From contig RXOD01004478.1 of assembly GCA_005223375.1 (NCBI GenBank), forward strand, positions 1 through 21,730: a DNA stretch of 21,730 nucleotides, in the 5' to 3' direction. Shown here in pieces: positions 11,101-19,187 of this stretch. Numbering within the stretch: the stretch's first letter is position 1; each line of letters begins with the position of its first letter. The translations under genes were made by a program, and so were the position numbers. The notes beneath the pieces are model-generated. The model saw only the letters and a program-made list of their open reading frames with translations. It was not told the origin of the DNA and did no database searches. This DNA comes from Amoebophrya sp. AT5.2 (taxonomy: Eukaryota; Sar; Dinophyceae; Syndiniales; Amoebophryaceae).

Positions 11101-13654
11101 CTCCATGATCTTGCGCTGCTTCTCCTCGTCACCCAAGGGCAAGGCTGCATTCGGGGCCGCCCCGCTCAAGCTCGGCGTGGCGGACGAGGCCCCGCCCGTG
11201 TTCGCGCCCCCACCGCCCAGGCTCGACAACGCGTTACCGCTAGAGGCTGCAGGCCCCGAGTTCGACGGAGGTGGTCCTACCCCGCCTGAGACTGCTGCTG
11301 CCGTGGTCCCAGGGAGGACGAAGTTCATCTGGTTACCTGCGCCCAGACTTGTGAGCAGGGCTTGCAATTGCAATGCTGGCTGCATCGCAGACCCAGTCGG
11401 GACCTGCTGAGCTTGATGTTGATTCGCATTCGGATTGGGATTCGGTGGATTCGTACTATTCGCGGTCGCCAGCCGCGAAACAAAATTGCTCAGCTGCTCC
11501 GGAGTCCATCCCAGCAGGTTCGCAAGGCTGGGGCTCTGATGCGGTGGCTCTTGCTGCTGGGCGGTCATCCTCAGAGTCATGATCTGGCTCTGTAAACCGG
11601 CAAGCGCTTTCTGAGCCGCTTCAACGCTGCCGGGCAGGTCGAGGTCCTCGCGCTGCGAACTCGGAGTCGGATTGGTGGGCTGGGCCTGGGCCTGGAGGAC
11701 CGTTTCCGTGAGCCCCGTGAGTTCGTTCGAGATCTCAGAAGCCCAGTTCTGAACCTGCTCCAAGGTCATTTGCTGCATCCCGCCTCCCTGCTGCAGCTGT
11801 TCCGGTCCGGCCGGCTGCCCCTGCTGCCGCTGTACCCCTGATTGGCCGCCCGCCGTCATGGGCGTGCTCAAACCGCCTGATCGATGATCGATGGAGATTC
11901 AATAGAAGGCGGAAGGTAGGCTCAGCTTCCATTTAAATGCATCCCCCCATGGATATACTTGCAACGCAAAAGAAGCCAACGTGTTGTTAGATTTTGATAA
12001 AAAAAAATAGAAATAATTTTACTAAAACTACTAGGTACCATTTGCCATTGGGTTCTGATGGTTGTTGCCTGCGACGTGTCCGCCTAGTGGTAGGTTGAGC
12101 TGTTGCTGGAGCGGTCCCCCGAATACTCCTTGCGGCTGCTGGCCCTGCGGCAACTGCATCCCCATGTTCGCGACAAAGCCCGCGCCGGCGAGGCCCCCGC
12201 CTTGGGCTTGCTGCACCGGACCTTGGGGCACAGGGCCGGTCATTCTGGCAATTTGGTCGTGGACCCCGCTATTTCCGCCGCCCCCGCCGTGGTGCTGTTG
12301 CTGGACGACGTTCGTCCAGTTGCCGTTGCCGTTTCCAGCGCCGGCGTTGTGGTGATTGTTCCCGTACCCGCCACCGCCCCGCGGTGGACCGAAATCGCCG
12401 CGGCCGTCGCGATTGTCGTTGTAGCCCCCGCCGTCACGGTGGTCGTGCTGGTTCCCGCCTCTACTGCCGTCGTTATTATTGTTCATCTGATTCCCGCCAC
12501 CTTTGTTCCCCCCTCTGCCGCCCTTGTTCTTGCGGTTATTTGAGCTACTGCCGCCACCTCCGCCCTGATGGTGGTCGCTGGAGGAGGAACCGGCGTTCCC
12601 CCTGGGGTTTAGGTTGATGTGGGTTCCCTCGTGCGCGCCCTTGTTCTTGTTGGCCGCGCTCGGCGGCGGCATCTGGGTGTAATCCTTTCGTGCCGGTGGA
12701 GCAGGTGGTCCTCCTGGTCCCGGCCCGCCGCCGCCTCCTCCGTAGTTATTATTCCCCCCAGCACCGCCACCGGAGGGTCCTATCATGTTGCCGCCGGGCC
12801 CTCCTCCAGCACTTGCATTTGTGTTTGTCCCCCCGCCGTATTGATTCTGCGGGAGGTGGGATCCTCCACCACCGGCGTGGTTGTAGTTGCCCTGTGCTGG
12901 ACCACTACCACCGCCGCCGCCGGGTCCTGGGCCCATGTGGCTGCTGTAGCTGTTGGGGCCGTGAAGCGAATGAGGATGGTTGTTGTTCCCGCCTCCACCG
13001 CCCCAAGAGCTCATGGAATGCGAGTTGTGGTCAGAATGCGACTGTGACCAGTCACCATGGTTGGACCAGTGCTGCTGGTCGCCGCCGCCCCCGCCACGCG
13101 GATCGCCCTCGTTGGACCAGTGCCCGCCCCGAGAATCGTTGTTCCTGTGTCGATGGTGAATTGTTGACGCACCATAATCATAATTTGCTGTTGATCAACG
13201 AACGATCCATCCCGCATCCCGTCTTTACATCACGTCGACCGAGAAAAAGAGAGATGAACGACATGCAGATGATATTTACTTGCCACGTGCTGGCTACTAC
13301 TACTACTTCTACTACTACTTCCTTGTCCGATATTAAATCCTTGTTTACGCCAAGACAATAATACAACAGAACCGCCCTCAAGTGGCGCCCTTGATCTGCG
13401 CAGGTCTAGCTCTAGTCAGCCTGCTGCATTTTGGCTTTCGTTTCGCGCGAAAAGCCGGTCGTGGAATGGAGAAAATATAAAATATAAATGTTGTAGTATT
13501 GAAATCTATACCCGAAGTTGGCCGGATCTGCTATCCAGGAGTCTTGCCCCATGGTTGACATGTTGCCCATACCGTTTCCTTTCCCCCCGAACCTGCTCCC
13601 TCCGCCCCCACTATTCCCGAAGGTGTTTTTGTATTTGGGCGTCTTTCCTGACAT
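2148..13654 (-). CDS. Giant CCR4/nocturnin-type deadenylase-like (EEP) protein with long Gly/Gln/Asn-rich arms, nine exons
   Basis: Proposed exons, 5' to 3': 13512-13654, 12039-13144, 10843-11876, 10274-10489, 9366-10015, about 8582-9279, about 7834-8326, 2891-7395, 2148-2653. The lengths sum to 9,351 bases, or 3,117 codons with TGA at 2148. Residues 1-416 are Gly/Asn/His-rich, and about 417-1000 are Gln/Pro/Ala-rich. A folded lead-in runs about 1000-1155. The EEP nuclease domain is about 1158-1505. The rest is Gln/Asn/Gly/Ser-rich with a Lys-Asp repeat and ends near a DVEEFPAL motif. Catalytic signatures are intact: Asn1164 in MSFNVL, Glu1214 in LCLQEVD, His1353 in VNTHVAG, Asp1405/Asn1407 in VGDLNG, and Asp1498/His1499 in WPSDHVSL. 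The family removes poly(A) or acts on related phosphate esters, usually in the cytoplasm. No CCR4-type leucine-rich repeats are seen. The ATG at 13654 (ACAAAATG) is the first in its open frame; that frame stays open upstream for over 150 bases without another ATG, so a longer 5' end is possible. The junction between exons 6 and 7 is uncertain. Confidence 0.85.
2654..2890 (-). other. Intron 8 of the giant gene
   Basis: The donor GAAG/GTACTAC and acceptor GTGCAG/GCACTAC join in phase 1 to give VEGTTSASATS. The exon bases at the 3' end repeat those at the 5' end (AGG T or C ACTAC, 8 of 9 matching). The intron is AT-rich compared with both flanking exons. Length 237 bases. Confidence 0.75.
3664..3840 (-). 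repeat. Degenerate 15-18 base coding tandem repeat (Lys-Asp-His/Leu-Gly-Gly)
   Basis: Inside the largest exon of the giant gene, about eleven units of 15 or 18 bases encode alternating KDHGG and KDLHGG blocks, decaying at the edges to KDQQGA, KDHSR and KEHG. Units differ by silent and conservative changes, so this is an older repeat under length change rather than a recent perfect array. It gives a strongly charged, His-rich patch in an otherwise uncharged Gln/Asn/Gly tail. Confidence 0.9.
7396..7833 (-). other. Intron 7 of the giant gene, carrying a tandem duplication
   Basis: Donor GACAC/GTATTTTG and acceptor CTTCAG/GTATCATT. Splicing restores a continuous EEP domain. GTAT is repeated at both ends. 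The intron contains a 42/45-base tandem duplication (7731-7817) close to its 5' end and AT-rich runs near its 3' end. Length 438 bases. Confidence 0.8.
7731..7817. repeat. 42/45-base tandem duplication in intron 7
   Basis: Copy 1 is 7731-7772 and copy 2 is 7773-7817. They are identical except for a three-base CTG insertion in copy 2. Each copy begins ACATCGGAACAGCAATACC and ends TGAGATATTAAA. It lies close to the 5' splice site (7833) on the transcribed strand. Confidence 0.9.
8327..8581 (-). other. Intron 6 of the giant gene, splice sites unresolved
   Basis: The frame upstream stops at 8571 (after GVNAKKRLT) and the frame downstream stops at 8352, so an intron must lie between. Protein sense suggests joining near GVNAKKR to TDSSKDWLLVLYK. 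No GT donor fits at that point. A GC-AG pair (AAAC/GCCTCAC with CGCCAG/CTCGTC) keeps the phase. GT donors further upstream (G/GTAGCC or T/GTCGCG) also fit the phase but remove 15 to 25 residues. Confidence 0.55.
9280..9365 (-). other. Intron 5 of the giant gene
   Basis: Donor CAGTG/GTACTG and acceptor ATCAG/GTACCTC. The joined protein reads IIEQWYLAKMRALTEENAKW. GGTAC is present at both boundaries. At 86 bases it is the shortest intron I can define in this gene. Confidence 0.8.
10016..10273 (-). other. Intron 4 of the giant gene
   Basis: Donor CAGATG/GTATTGC and acceptor TTCCACAG/GCCGGC, phase 0, joining NPQTAGLQM to AGTPADAPS. It carries a (TCA)6 microsatellite. An upstream open stretch (YLRIRSSPRSAIEHQIGF) remains in frame with the exon, so a different acceptor cannot be excluded. 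Confidence 0.65.
10146..10163. repeat. (TCA)6 microsatellite in intron 4
   Basis: Six perfect TCA units inside the intron between exons 4 and 5 of the giant gene, preceded by an imperfect CATGCTCATC stretch. Likely length-polymorphic; no coding effect. Confidence 0.9.
10490..10842 (-). other. Intron 3 of the giant gene
   Basis: Donor AAACAGCAG/GTACCTAT and acceptor CAACTACAG/CAGCAG, phase 0, joining two Gln-rich segments (PSNKQQ to QQLLPLPPG). It shares a 17-base motif with intron 1. The CAG repeat at the acceptor makes the exact 3' site ambiguous by one or two Gln codons. Confidence 0.7.
11877..12038 (-). other. Intron 2 of the giant gene
   Basis: Donor GCAAATG/GTACCTAG and acceptor CGATCAG/GCGGTT, phase 1, giving NPMANGGLSTPMTAGG. 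The 162-base intron is AT-rich next to the donor and ends in a short GATC/ATCGAT-rich stretch. Confidence 0.75.
13145..13511 (-). other. Intron 1 of the giant gene
   Basis: Donor CTTCGG/GTATAGAT and acceptor CGACACAG/GAACAAC, phase 2, giving DPANFGNNDSRGGHWSNEGD. It holds a run of CTAC/TTCTAC trinucleotides (13294-13320) shared in part with intron 3. Length 367 bases. Confidence 0.75.
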
Positions 13655-15700
13655 TTTGTTGGGATCGACTTTGCCGAGGTAGAGGTACTAGAAGATGCCT
13701 TTGCCGCTATTTCTTGGACTCGTGGTCGTGTCTGCTCCTCGTCCCGACTGCTGCTGCGTTTCCTGCTGAAGCGGAGCGTTTCGGTGACTACTTGGCGCGC
13801 TTCCGGCTGGTGCCAACAGTATATCTACTTCTGCGCCGCGCCGCTTGATTCAGACAAGAACTTCGACCCTTCCCGGCCGCAGTAAAAACAGATGTCGAGA
13901 TCGAGAAGCTGCTGCTAGTAGGCACATGCGATCCCTTGAGGATGACGTTCCCGACGGTGCACTTTGCTTCCTGATGAAATTGGCGTGCGCGTCTGATGAA
14001 TGCAGATATTCTTCGTCAACAAACGGAAGTGCCATGATGGGTCGTCCTCGTCGGCGGGATTTATTCCCAAGCAAAATCTGGACGTCGATGGTTTAAAAGG
14101 TCCGAGTTGCGCAAGTGGTCGACGTCGCGCAAGCCGGAACGTGATCACAGCGGTCCGTCGTGCTGGCGCATGAAAATCTCTATGGCGAAAATTTTTCACA
14201 CGTAACACTCGTTGATCGATCCGTAGCGATTCGGCTGCTGGTAGCAAGTGGTCCTCAACACAACAACTGTGACAGCCTTGGCAGCAACAAACCAAGCCTC
14301 ACAACCTGCCAACTAATTTCCGATACATACGTGGCAATTTAGCAGCAACTTATTATGTCAAAATTTCTTTAGCGGTCGCGAATTGCATTTGGATATCGAT
14401 CCTACTTGCTTCAACTCGAGCTGCAGCACGGATCTTTAGATCAACCACGACGGAGTCAGAGTCTGGAGAAACGGGAGGTCCGACATACACTTTCACGCGA
14501 TGGATTCGAGCAAAATCCTTTCACTGGAATCGCGGCGGAGCAATAAATATAATATGGGTTGAGGGGTAGACTTGATGAGCGGCTATAGAATCAATAGAGC
14601 GGGGCGGGTGGATCGAGTATTACCTCAAAATATTTACCGCGAAGAAAATTAAATACAGTATTTTACTTGGCGGCCGTGCTCCACTTTATGTACTCTGCTT
14701 CTACCTTACTCCTTTTGAAGCGCCCACATCAGAAGCTGCGATGATTGCAGAAAATTTGGCGGGTAGTCGTAGTTGTAGTGGATATAGTGGGCGTCTGCCC
14801 GTCGCTTCTTTACTATGGCGCAATTTGTGTTCATCTTTAGGTCCGTAGCTAGTGCAAAAAGTGGTCGTGATTTCCTTTTGTGTGGATCGTCAGTGATTCA
14901 TGATCATTCTCCTTCTCCGCCGCAATTCCAGGCGGATCTTCACCAGGATCAGGATCTAGAATTTTCATCTTATTCATCTTACTTAATCGCTAATAGTATC
15001 GGAACAGCATGAAAACTACAGGGGAACCACCGACCACGACCGCTGGAAAGGATTGGTTGGAGATACATTAAAGTATTTGTGATATTGCCATTGCGGCTTC
15101 GTCTAGATCTTCGGCGTTATAGAGCTTTCAATGCCAATGCAGCAGCACAGCGCACAGACGTACGAATTACCGATCGGGATCACAATGTGTTTTGTTGAAC
15201 AACAACAAACGGATGTTTTTTTTTTTCGCGAAAAAACGGATATGAAAAACGGAGGACCGATCTTTTCGCACGAACGTTTTTCATATTCAGCATCATGCTG
15301 AAGTTGAAGATTCGAAGTGGCGCTAATACGAACTACCGAAACGGATACTGGTCGCACATTATTCTGAAGGTCACAGCTACCGTTAATACCGACGGAGACG
15401 TATTTGCGCACCGGTTGTTCATAGTACAGCACACGGATGATGACCTCGTTTCGCTAATATCCTCTCATTTACATTCGACGAAAATTACGGAAGCACACTG
15501 CATTTTGGACAAATTACTCGAAGTGTGGCTGACGTGGCTGGGCGACGTCGGGGGGGGGACACTTGTTTGTCTTTGCACTGAGAATCAGCTCATCAACAGC
15601 ACCTTCTCTGAAGACGTTCGCCGCCAGCAGTCGAAGTGATAGTACTAATAGATTGAAGATGACATTGACAAAAATAAATGTGCATCTCGTCATCTATCTC
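13655..15700. other. Intergenic region of about 2 kb upstream of the giant gene
   Basis: This should hold the promoter and 5' leader of the giant gene and the 3' end region of the coiled-coil gene. I see no tRNA, no array and no classical TATA element I would defend. Short minus-strand frames around 13850-14295 contain one ATG-led stretch (MALPFVDEEYLHSSDAHANF) but lack a clear exon structure. At 15224-15239 there is a T-run/CGCG/A-run palindrome, and at 15286-15302 a 17-base palindrome (TTCAGCAT C ATGCTGAA). A plus-strand open frame at 15295-15639 is listed separately. Confidence 0.5.
15295..15639 (+). CDS. Doubtful plus-strand open frame, 114 codons
   Basis: ATG at 15295 to TGA at 15637-15639. 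The translation is mixed in composition (WSHIILKVTATVNTDGDVF, then ITEAHCILDKLLEVWLTWLG) and looks more protein-like than the shadow frames nearby. However, an open frame of this length is expected by chance several times in a window of this size, and its strand is opposite to every other gene here. I recognise no family. Its start codon overlaps the 17-base palindrome at 15286-15302. It is kept only because it lies outside all other genes. Confidence 0.18.
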   Translation: MLKLKIRSGANTNYRNGYWSHIILKVTATVNTDGDVFAHRLFIVQHTDDDLVSLISSHLHSTKITEAHCILDKLLEVWLTWLGDVGGGTLVCLCTENQLINSTFSEDVRRQQSK

Positions 15701-17643
15701 TCATTTCATCGATTCGCGGGCCCATTCTGGTGCGCTCGTGTTGACCGCGCACCCGGATGTGGCCGCGCCACGCACCTGCTTCTCCACGTCGTCCTCGGCA
15801 CGATCATGCAGCTCCAATAGCGTCGCAGCTCTTGGCTCCCCTCCGACCTCGCTTCTACCTGCTGTCCCTTTCGTCGCGCGTGCGCTCCTACTTTCATCGC
15901 CCCTTCCGCTTTCTTCTAGTTGAAGATGTTGTACAGCTGCCATTTCTAGTTCCGCGATCTTGCGCCGAAGTGCCAGGTTAGTCCTTTCCAGTTCGCGCAC
16001 GTGGTCCAGAGTGTTGGTAAAAAAGGAATGCTCCAGCTCCATCACGTCCGAAACTTCACTACTCGACAAAGCGTCCTGTTCCGCGAGGTTGTGATGCTCC
16101 GTCGGGGCAACGGACACCGAATTGCTGGAAGCTGGTGGAGGTAAGTCTAAGAAGTGTCCGGGATGTTTTAGTTCTTGAGCCGTGGAAGAAGTTCCTTCGG
16201 AAAGGGAAGCCGCGGACGTGAAGTTAATGTGCGGCACGATGTGCCGCTTCGCACCGACAATCCGCGCCGCGCCAGAAAAGCCGAGCGATCGGTCCTTGCT
16301 GCTTCTGCGGCTAGAAGATTCCTTGCTCGTGGTAGTACTAGCGCGCGCGTTGTACACCACGGATGGACGCTCCGAGTTCGGTAAACTCGGCTGGTAGCAG
16401 TAAAACGACTCTGGGTTAACAATGTTCACACCATGAACGTTAGTCACAGAATGCGGGCACGCGGACTGGTCCTGCGACTGCACCCGGTGACTCTGGGCCG
16501 ACTGGTGGCCATGATGATCGTCGCGGGGCGTCGTGTAGTCTTCGGGTGCTGGTGGATCGGGTTGTGGACACCTGGGACCGAGCCGCGGCAACAGATAGCG
16601 CCGCGGCGAAACCAGTGGAGAGCCTGTTGTGTGACGTCGAGTTTCATCAAAGAGCAGCTTCACCACTTTCGATATCACAACGCTCGCGTTCTGCCTCAGC
16701 AGCAATCTTCACTGCAAACATTTTTTTATTTTTTTATATTTCCATTTCGTGCGCTAGTACTAGATGAGCTGCCAGTATCTCGTTGGTATAGAAAGTGCTT
16801 TCTTATGTCTGTGAGTCTAGTACCTGGCGTCGACGCGTGTCCTCCTTCTGCAGCCCCCGCTGCAGTTTCTCTACTCGCGGACCACGTCGCCGGCGCGTCT
16901 TCGATCGCCTTCAGAATTTTTTGTGCGTGCCGCGAGCACTGTGACTCGTCCAGATCTTCTGATGACAGCGCGGACTGTCGAACATGCCGCCCATCGCGGC
17001 GCCCAGCTTGTTCCTTTTCCCTGCCGTCCAGTCCGCATCCGAAAAACACAGAGAGCCAGGACAACATCGGAGGAGGTTCTTCATCATTCTGCGGCACAAC
17101 GACATTCTGCAGAATTTTCTGCGATTCCCGCTCCATCTGCAGATCCTGCAGAATGTCGTTGTGCCGCCTCCTCAGATCCGCCGACCGCTCGAAATCCGCA
17201 AGCAGTTGGCTGAACACGGTCTTCTGCCGGCCCTTGTCGGTGAAAAATAGCGGCGGCGTCGCGCCAGCTCCTGCATGATGATCGAGGTGGTCAAGCTCCT
17301 GCAAAAGTCGCAGCGCCAGTGTCTTCCACTGTCCTTCGCTGCGGCGCACCTTCTCGTTCTTTGTGTACAGGTAGAGCAGGGCTTTATCGAGCCGCTCAAT
17401 GAGTCGTGGCGCGGCCGCTGCTCCTGATTCATCGACATGTTGGCTGTTCGTGTTCGGTCTGGCCATCATGTCTTGCAACAAGAGACCGTAGGTGGAAGAT
17501 GACCGGTGCTCCCAGCTACCACCTTCCACCCGCTGCGCCCGCGAGGGTGAGGTCGAAGTGGCTGATGAAACCAGCGGAACTACAAACAAATTACTGCCAC
17601 TCTGCCTGGTTTTGCCACTCTGCCTGTTTTTTAGCGCCTGCAT
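15701..17643 (-). CDS. Coiled-coil protein of unknown function, at least two exons
   Basis: The first exon runs from ATG at 17643 (CACAATG) to about 16824, ending at donor GCCAG/GTACTAG. The last exon ends at TGA 15701-15703. If the acceptor is at 16666 (AAAG/TG) the coding length is 1,785 bases, about 594 residues, in frame. The more typical acceptor TTTGCAG at 16712 leads within 21 codons to a stop, so a second small intron or an earlier end is possible. The first exon has helical, charged stretches (RLIERLDKALLYLYTKNEK; QLLADFERSADLRRRHNDIL). The second has a Ser/Thr/Pro-rich middle and a clear heptad-like segment (LEHSFFTNTLDHVRELERTN onward to AELEMAAVQHLQ). No enzymatic motif, signal peptide or membrane segment is visible. 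I do not recognise the family. Confidence 0.6.
17091..17167. repeat. Perfect 22-base inverted repeat inside coding sequence
   Basis: The arms 17091-17112 and 17146-17167 are exact reverse complements (GCGGCACAACGACATTCTGC plus AG) separated by 33 bases. Both arms are translated in the same frame of the coiled-coil gene, as RRHNDILQ and LQNVVVP. The transcript could form a 22-base-pair hairpin. The spacer includes a further CTGCAG copy next to the right arm. Confidence 0.95.
17595..17630 (-). repeat. 18-base tandem repeat, two copies, at the N-terminus of the coiled-coil gene
   Basis: Two copies of an 18-base unit (17595-17612 and 17613-17630), nearly identical, encode KNRQSG and KTRQSG immediately after the start codon. 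They add a short basic, Ser/Gly-containing extension. Confidence 0.85.
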
Positions 17644-19187
17644 TGTGACAAAAATCGAAGATGGGCGGGGGAAATTCGCGACAAAGTAGGTGGAGTACCT
17701 CCACGACGGCTGAATCAGTGAAGGTGAACTACGATGCGAGATTAGCAGCGTCTCTTACTTTCGAAATCTTCATCAGCTGCTAAAGTCACATTAACAATGG
17801 ATTCGAGTAACTACTTCCTTGCCTTGCTGCCTGTGCCTCGGCTGGAGGCTCACATTAAGCCCGTCCAAACTAACTATGTTGAAAGCAAAAAAAACAAACT
17901 CCCAATGCTGTGAAACTAGAGCAGAGAGGGAAAGGAAAATAAAGAGAGGGGTCAAAAACGCAAAAAGAAGAAGATGCGGCCCTGCGCTAGTGACGTCGAC
18001 TGTTACCAGATCATGTTCAGACAGACACGATGAAATATGAAATTCCGCGGGGCAGCAATTCTTTCTGAAGAAGTGGCACGCGCCTCCTTGGAAAAGAAAC
18101 GTCGGCAGCGAGAGTGACGGATTCGGAACGCTTACGTTCTTATTCAAACAGAAAGAGCGAACGGCTCGCACATCACGATCACGGAGACGGAGTTCGACTT
18201 CGAGCTGTAGGTAGAACGAAAGTATTTTGACGCTGATGAACGGAGGACAAATACTCACGTCAACGTCGACTTGTTTCTTCAGAAACAGAACAGAAATGGC
18301 GTCCGTAGAGGTAGAAGGCTACGTGCCTGCCATTGCGTACCATGATTATCTTTTGGTCGGTGCAGAAAATACTGGTAAAGTAGCTCACTGAGTTGTTCAA
18401 GTTCATGTTGTTTGTATTAAAACGAAGTCCGCGTGGTCTATTTATTTTGTTGTGCTTCATCGACTGTGGATCGCCTGCTGGAGCGATTGCGGTTGTGATT
18501 CCTCTAATTAATTTTCCACTGAAACCTCCCAAACCGTCGTCCTCGAATTATTTTATTTGAAGATGTCGAAGTCGATGCAGTATAAGTTGGTGGAAGGATT
18601 TTCCCCTCTGTCTACTTCCTCCGCATTTTTAAACTACTACATGTGATTGTGAACAAGATACAAACGCGTACGGCTAAGTACATCAATCTCCAGCGACCGT
18701 TCGCGACTGTGCGTCCTACGAAAGATGCGAGCCCCAACACCATTGGCTTCAGCAGGTTACTTTGAGCCATTCTTATGTCGCAATCAATGCATGGTATGCA
18801 GCATGTGCTGATGCTCACCAAAATTTATGAAGCCAAAGCCATGACGAATGAAAATGGGGGATTGGAATCCCTACTTGAGCAGTCGAAAGAAAGGAAACTT
18901 TTAAATTTTGATTTTATAGGCAAACGCAACCGAAAGTGAAAAAATTGCATTCAGGGTCGAACGTAATTGTCGCTGCGGTAGCCGTAGCAAGATGATTTCG
19001 CAAGGGCATGGGCACCAAGACTTCCATCCACTAGCTGTAGATGCCCACTAAAGGTGGCTACCCATTATAGCACTATTGCGCTTTTCGTGCTTAAAAAACA
19101 AATGGTCGAGCAGGTGCTCGGGCCCATCAAATTAAGTTGAGGATAAAGCTGAATGCTGAGCCTGAGGGTGATGCTGACTAGTAGTTC
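17644..19187. other. Intergenic region of about 1.5 kb between coiled-coil and cyclase genes
   Basis: No supported gene. The longest minus-strand frame (17791-18258) is rich in Phe/Leu/Ser with no domain and low GC, and reads as chance. Frames at 18260-18532 and 18612-18821 are similar. The region must include the 5' leader of the coiled-coil gene and the 3' end of the cyclase transcript. No AATAAA signal, tRNA or repeat array stands out. Confidence 0.5.

Noticed and set aside
12062..13361. Plus-strand frames opposite the Gly-rich exon 2
   Set aside because: Reverse translation of Gly/Asn-rich codons gives Ala/Val/Arg/Cys-rich frames without stops; no protein-like pattern.
13427..13436. CATTTTGGCT, resembling the core of the dinoflagellate spliced leader
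   Set aside because: Only ten bases match, on the plus strand inside an intron of a minus-strand gene, with no donor site in the expected position. A chance match is plausible.
13850..14295. Minus-strand frames upstream of the giant gene (including MALPFVDEEYLHSSDAHANF)
   Set aside because: Could be an upstream exon, but no in-phase GT-AG pair to the first exon was found and the C-terminal part is Arg/Leu/Ser filler.
14490..14520. GGATTCGAGC resembling a tRNA T-arm
   Set aside because: No matching acceptor, D or anticodon stems nearby. A similar ATGGATTCGAG also occurs near 17797 without tRNA context.
17791..18258. Minus-strand frame of 155 codons in the spacer
   Set aside because: Low GC and Phe/Leu/Ser-rich composition with no motif; consistent with a chance frame in AT-richer DNA.
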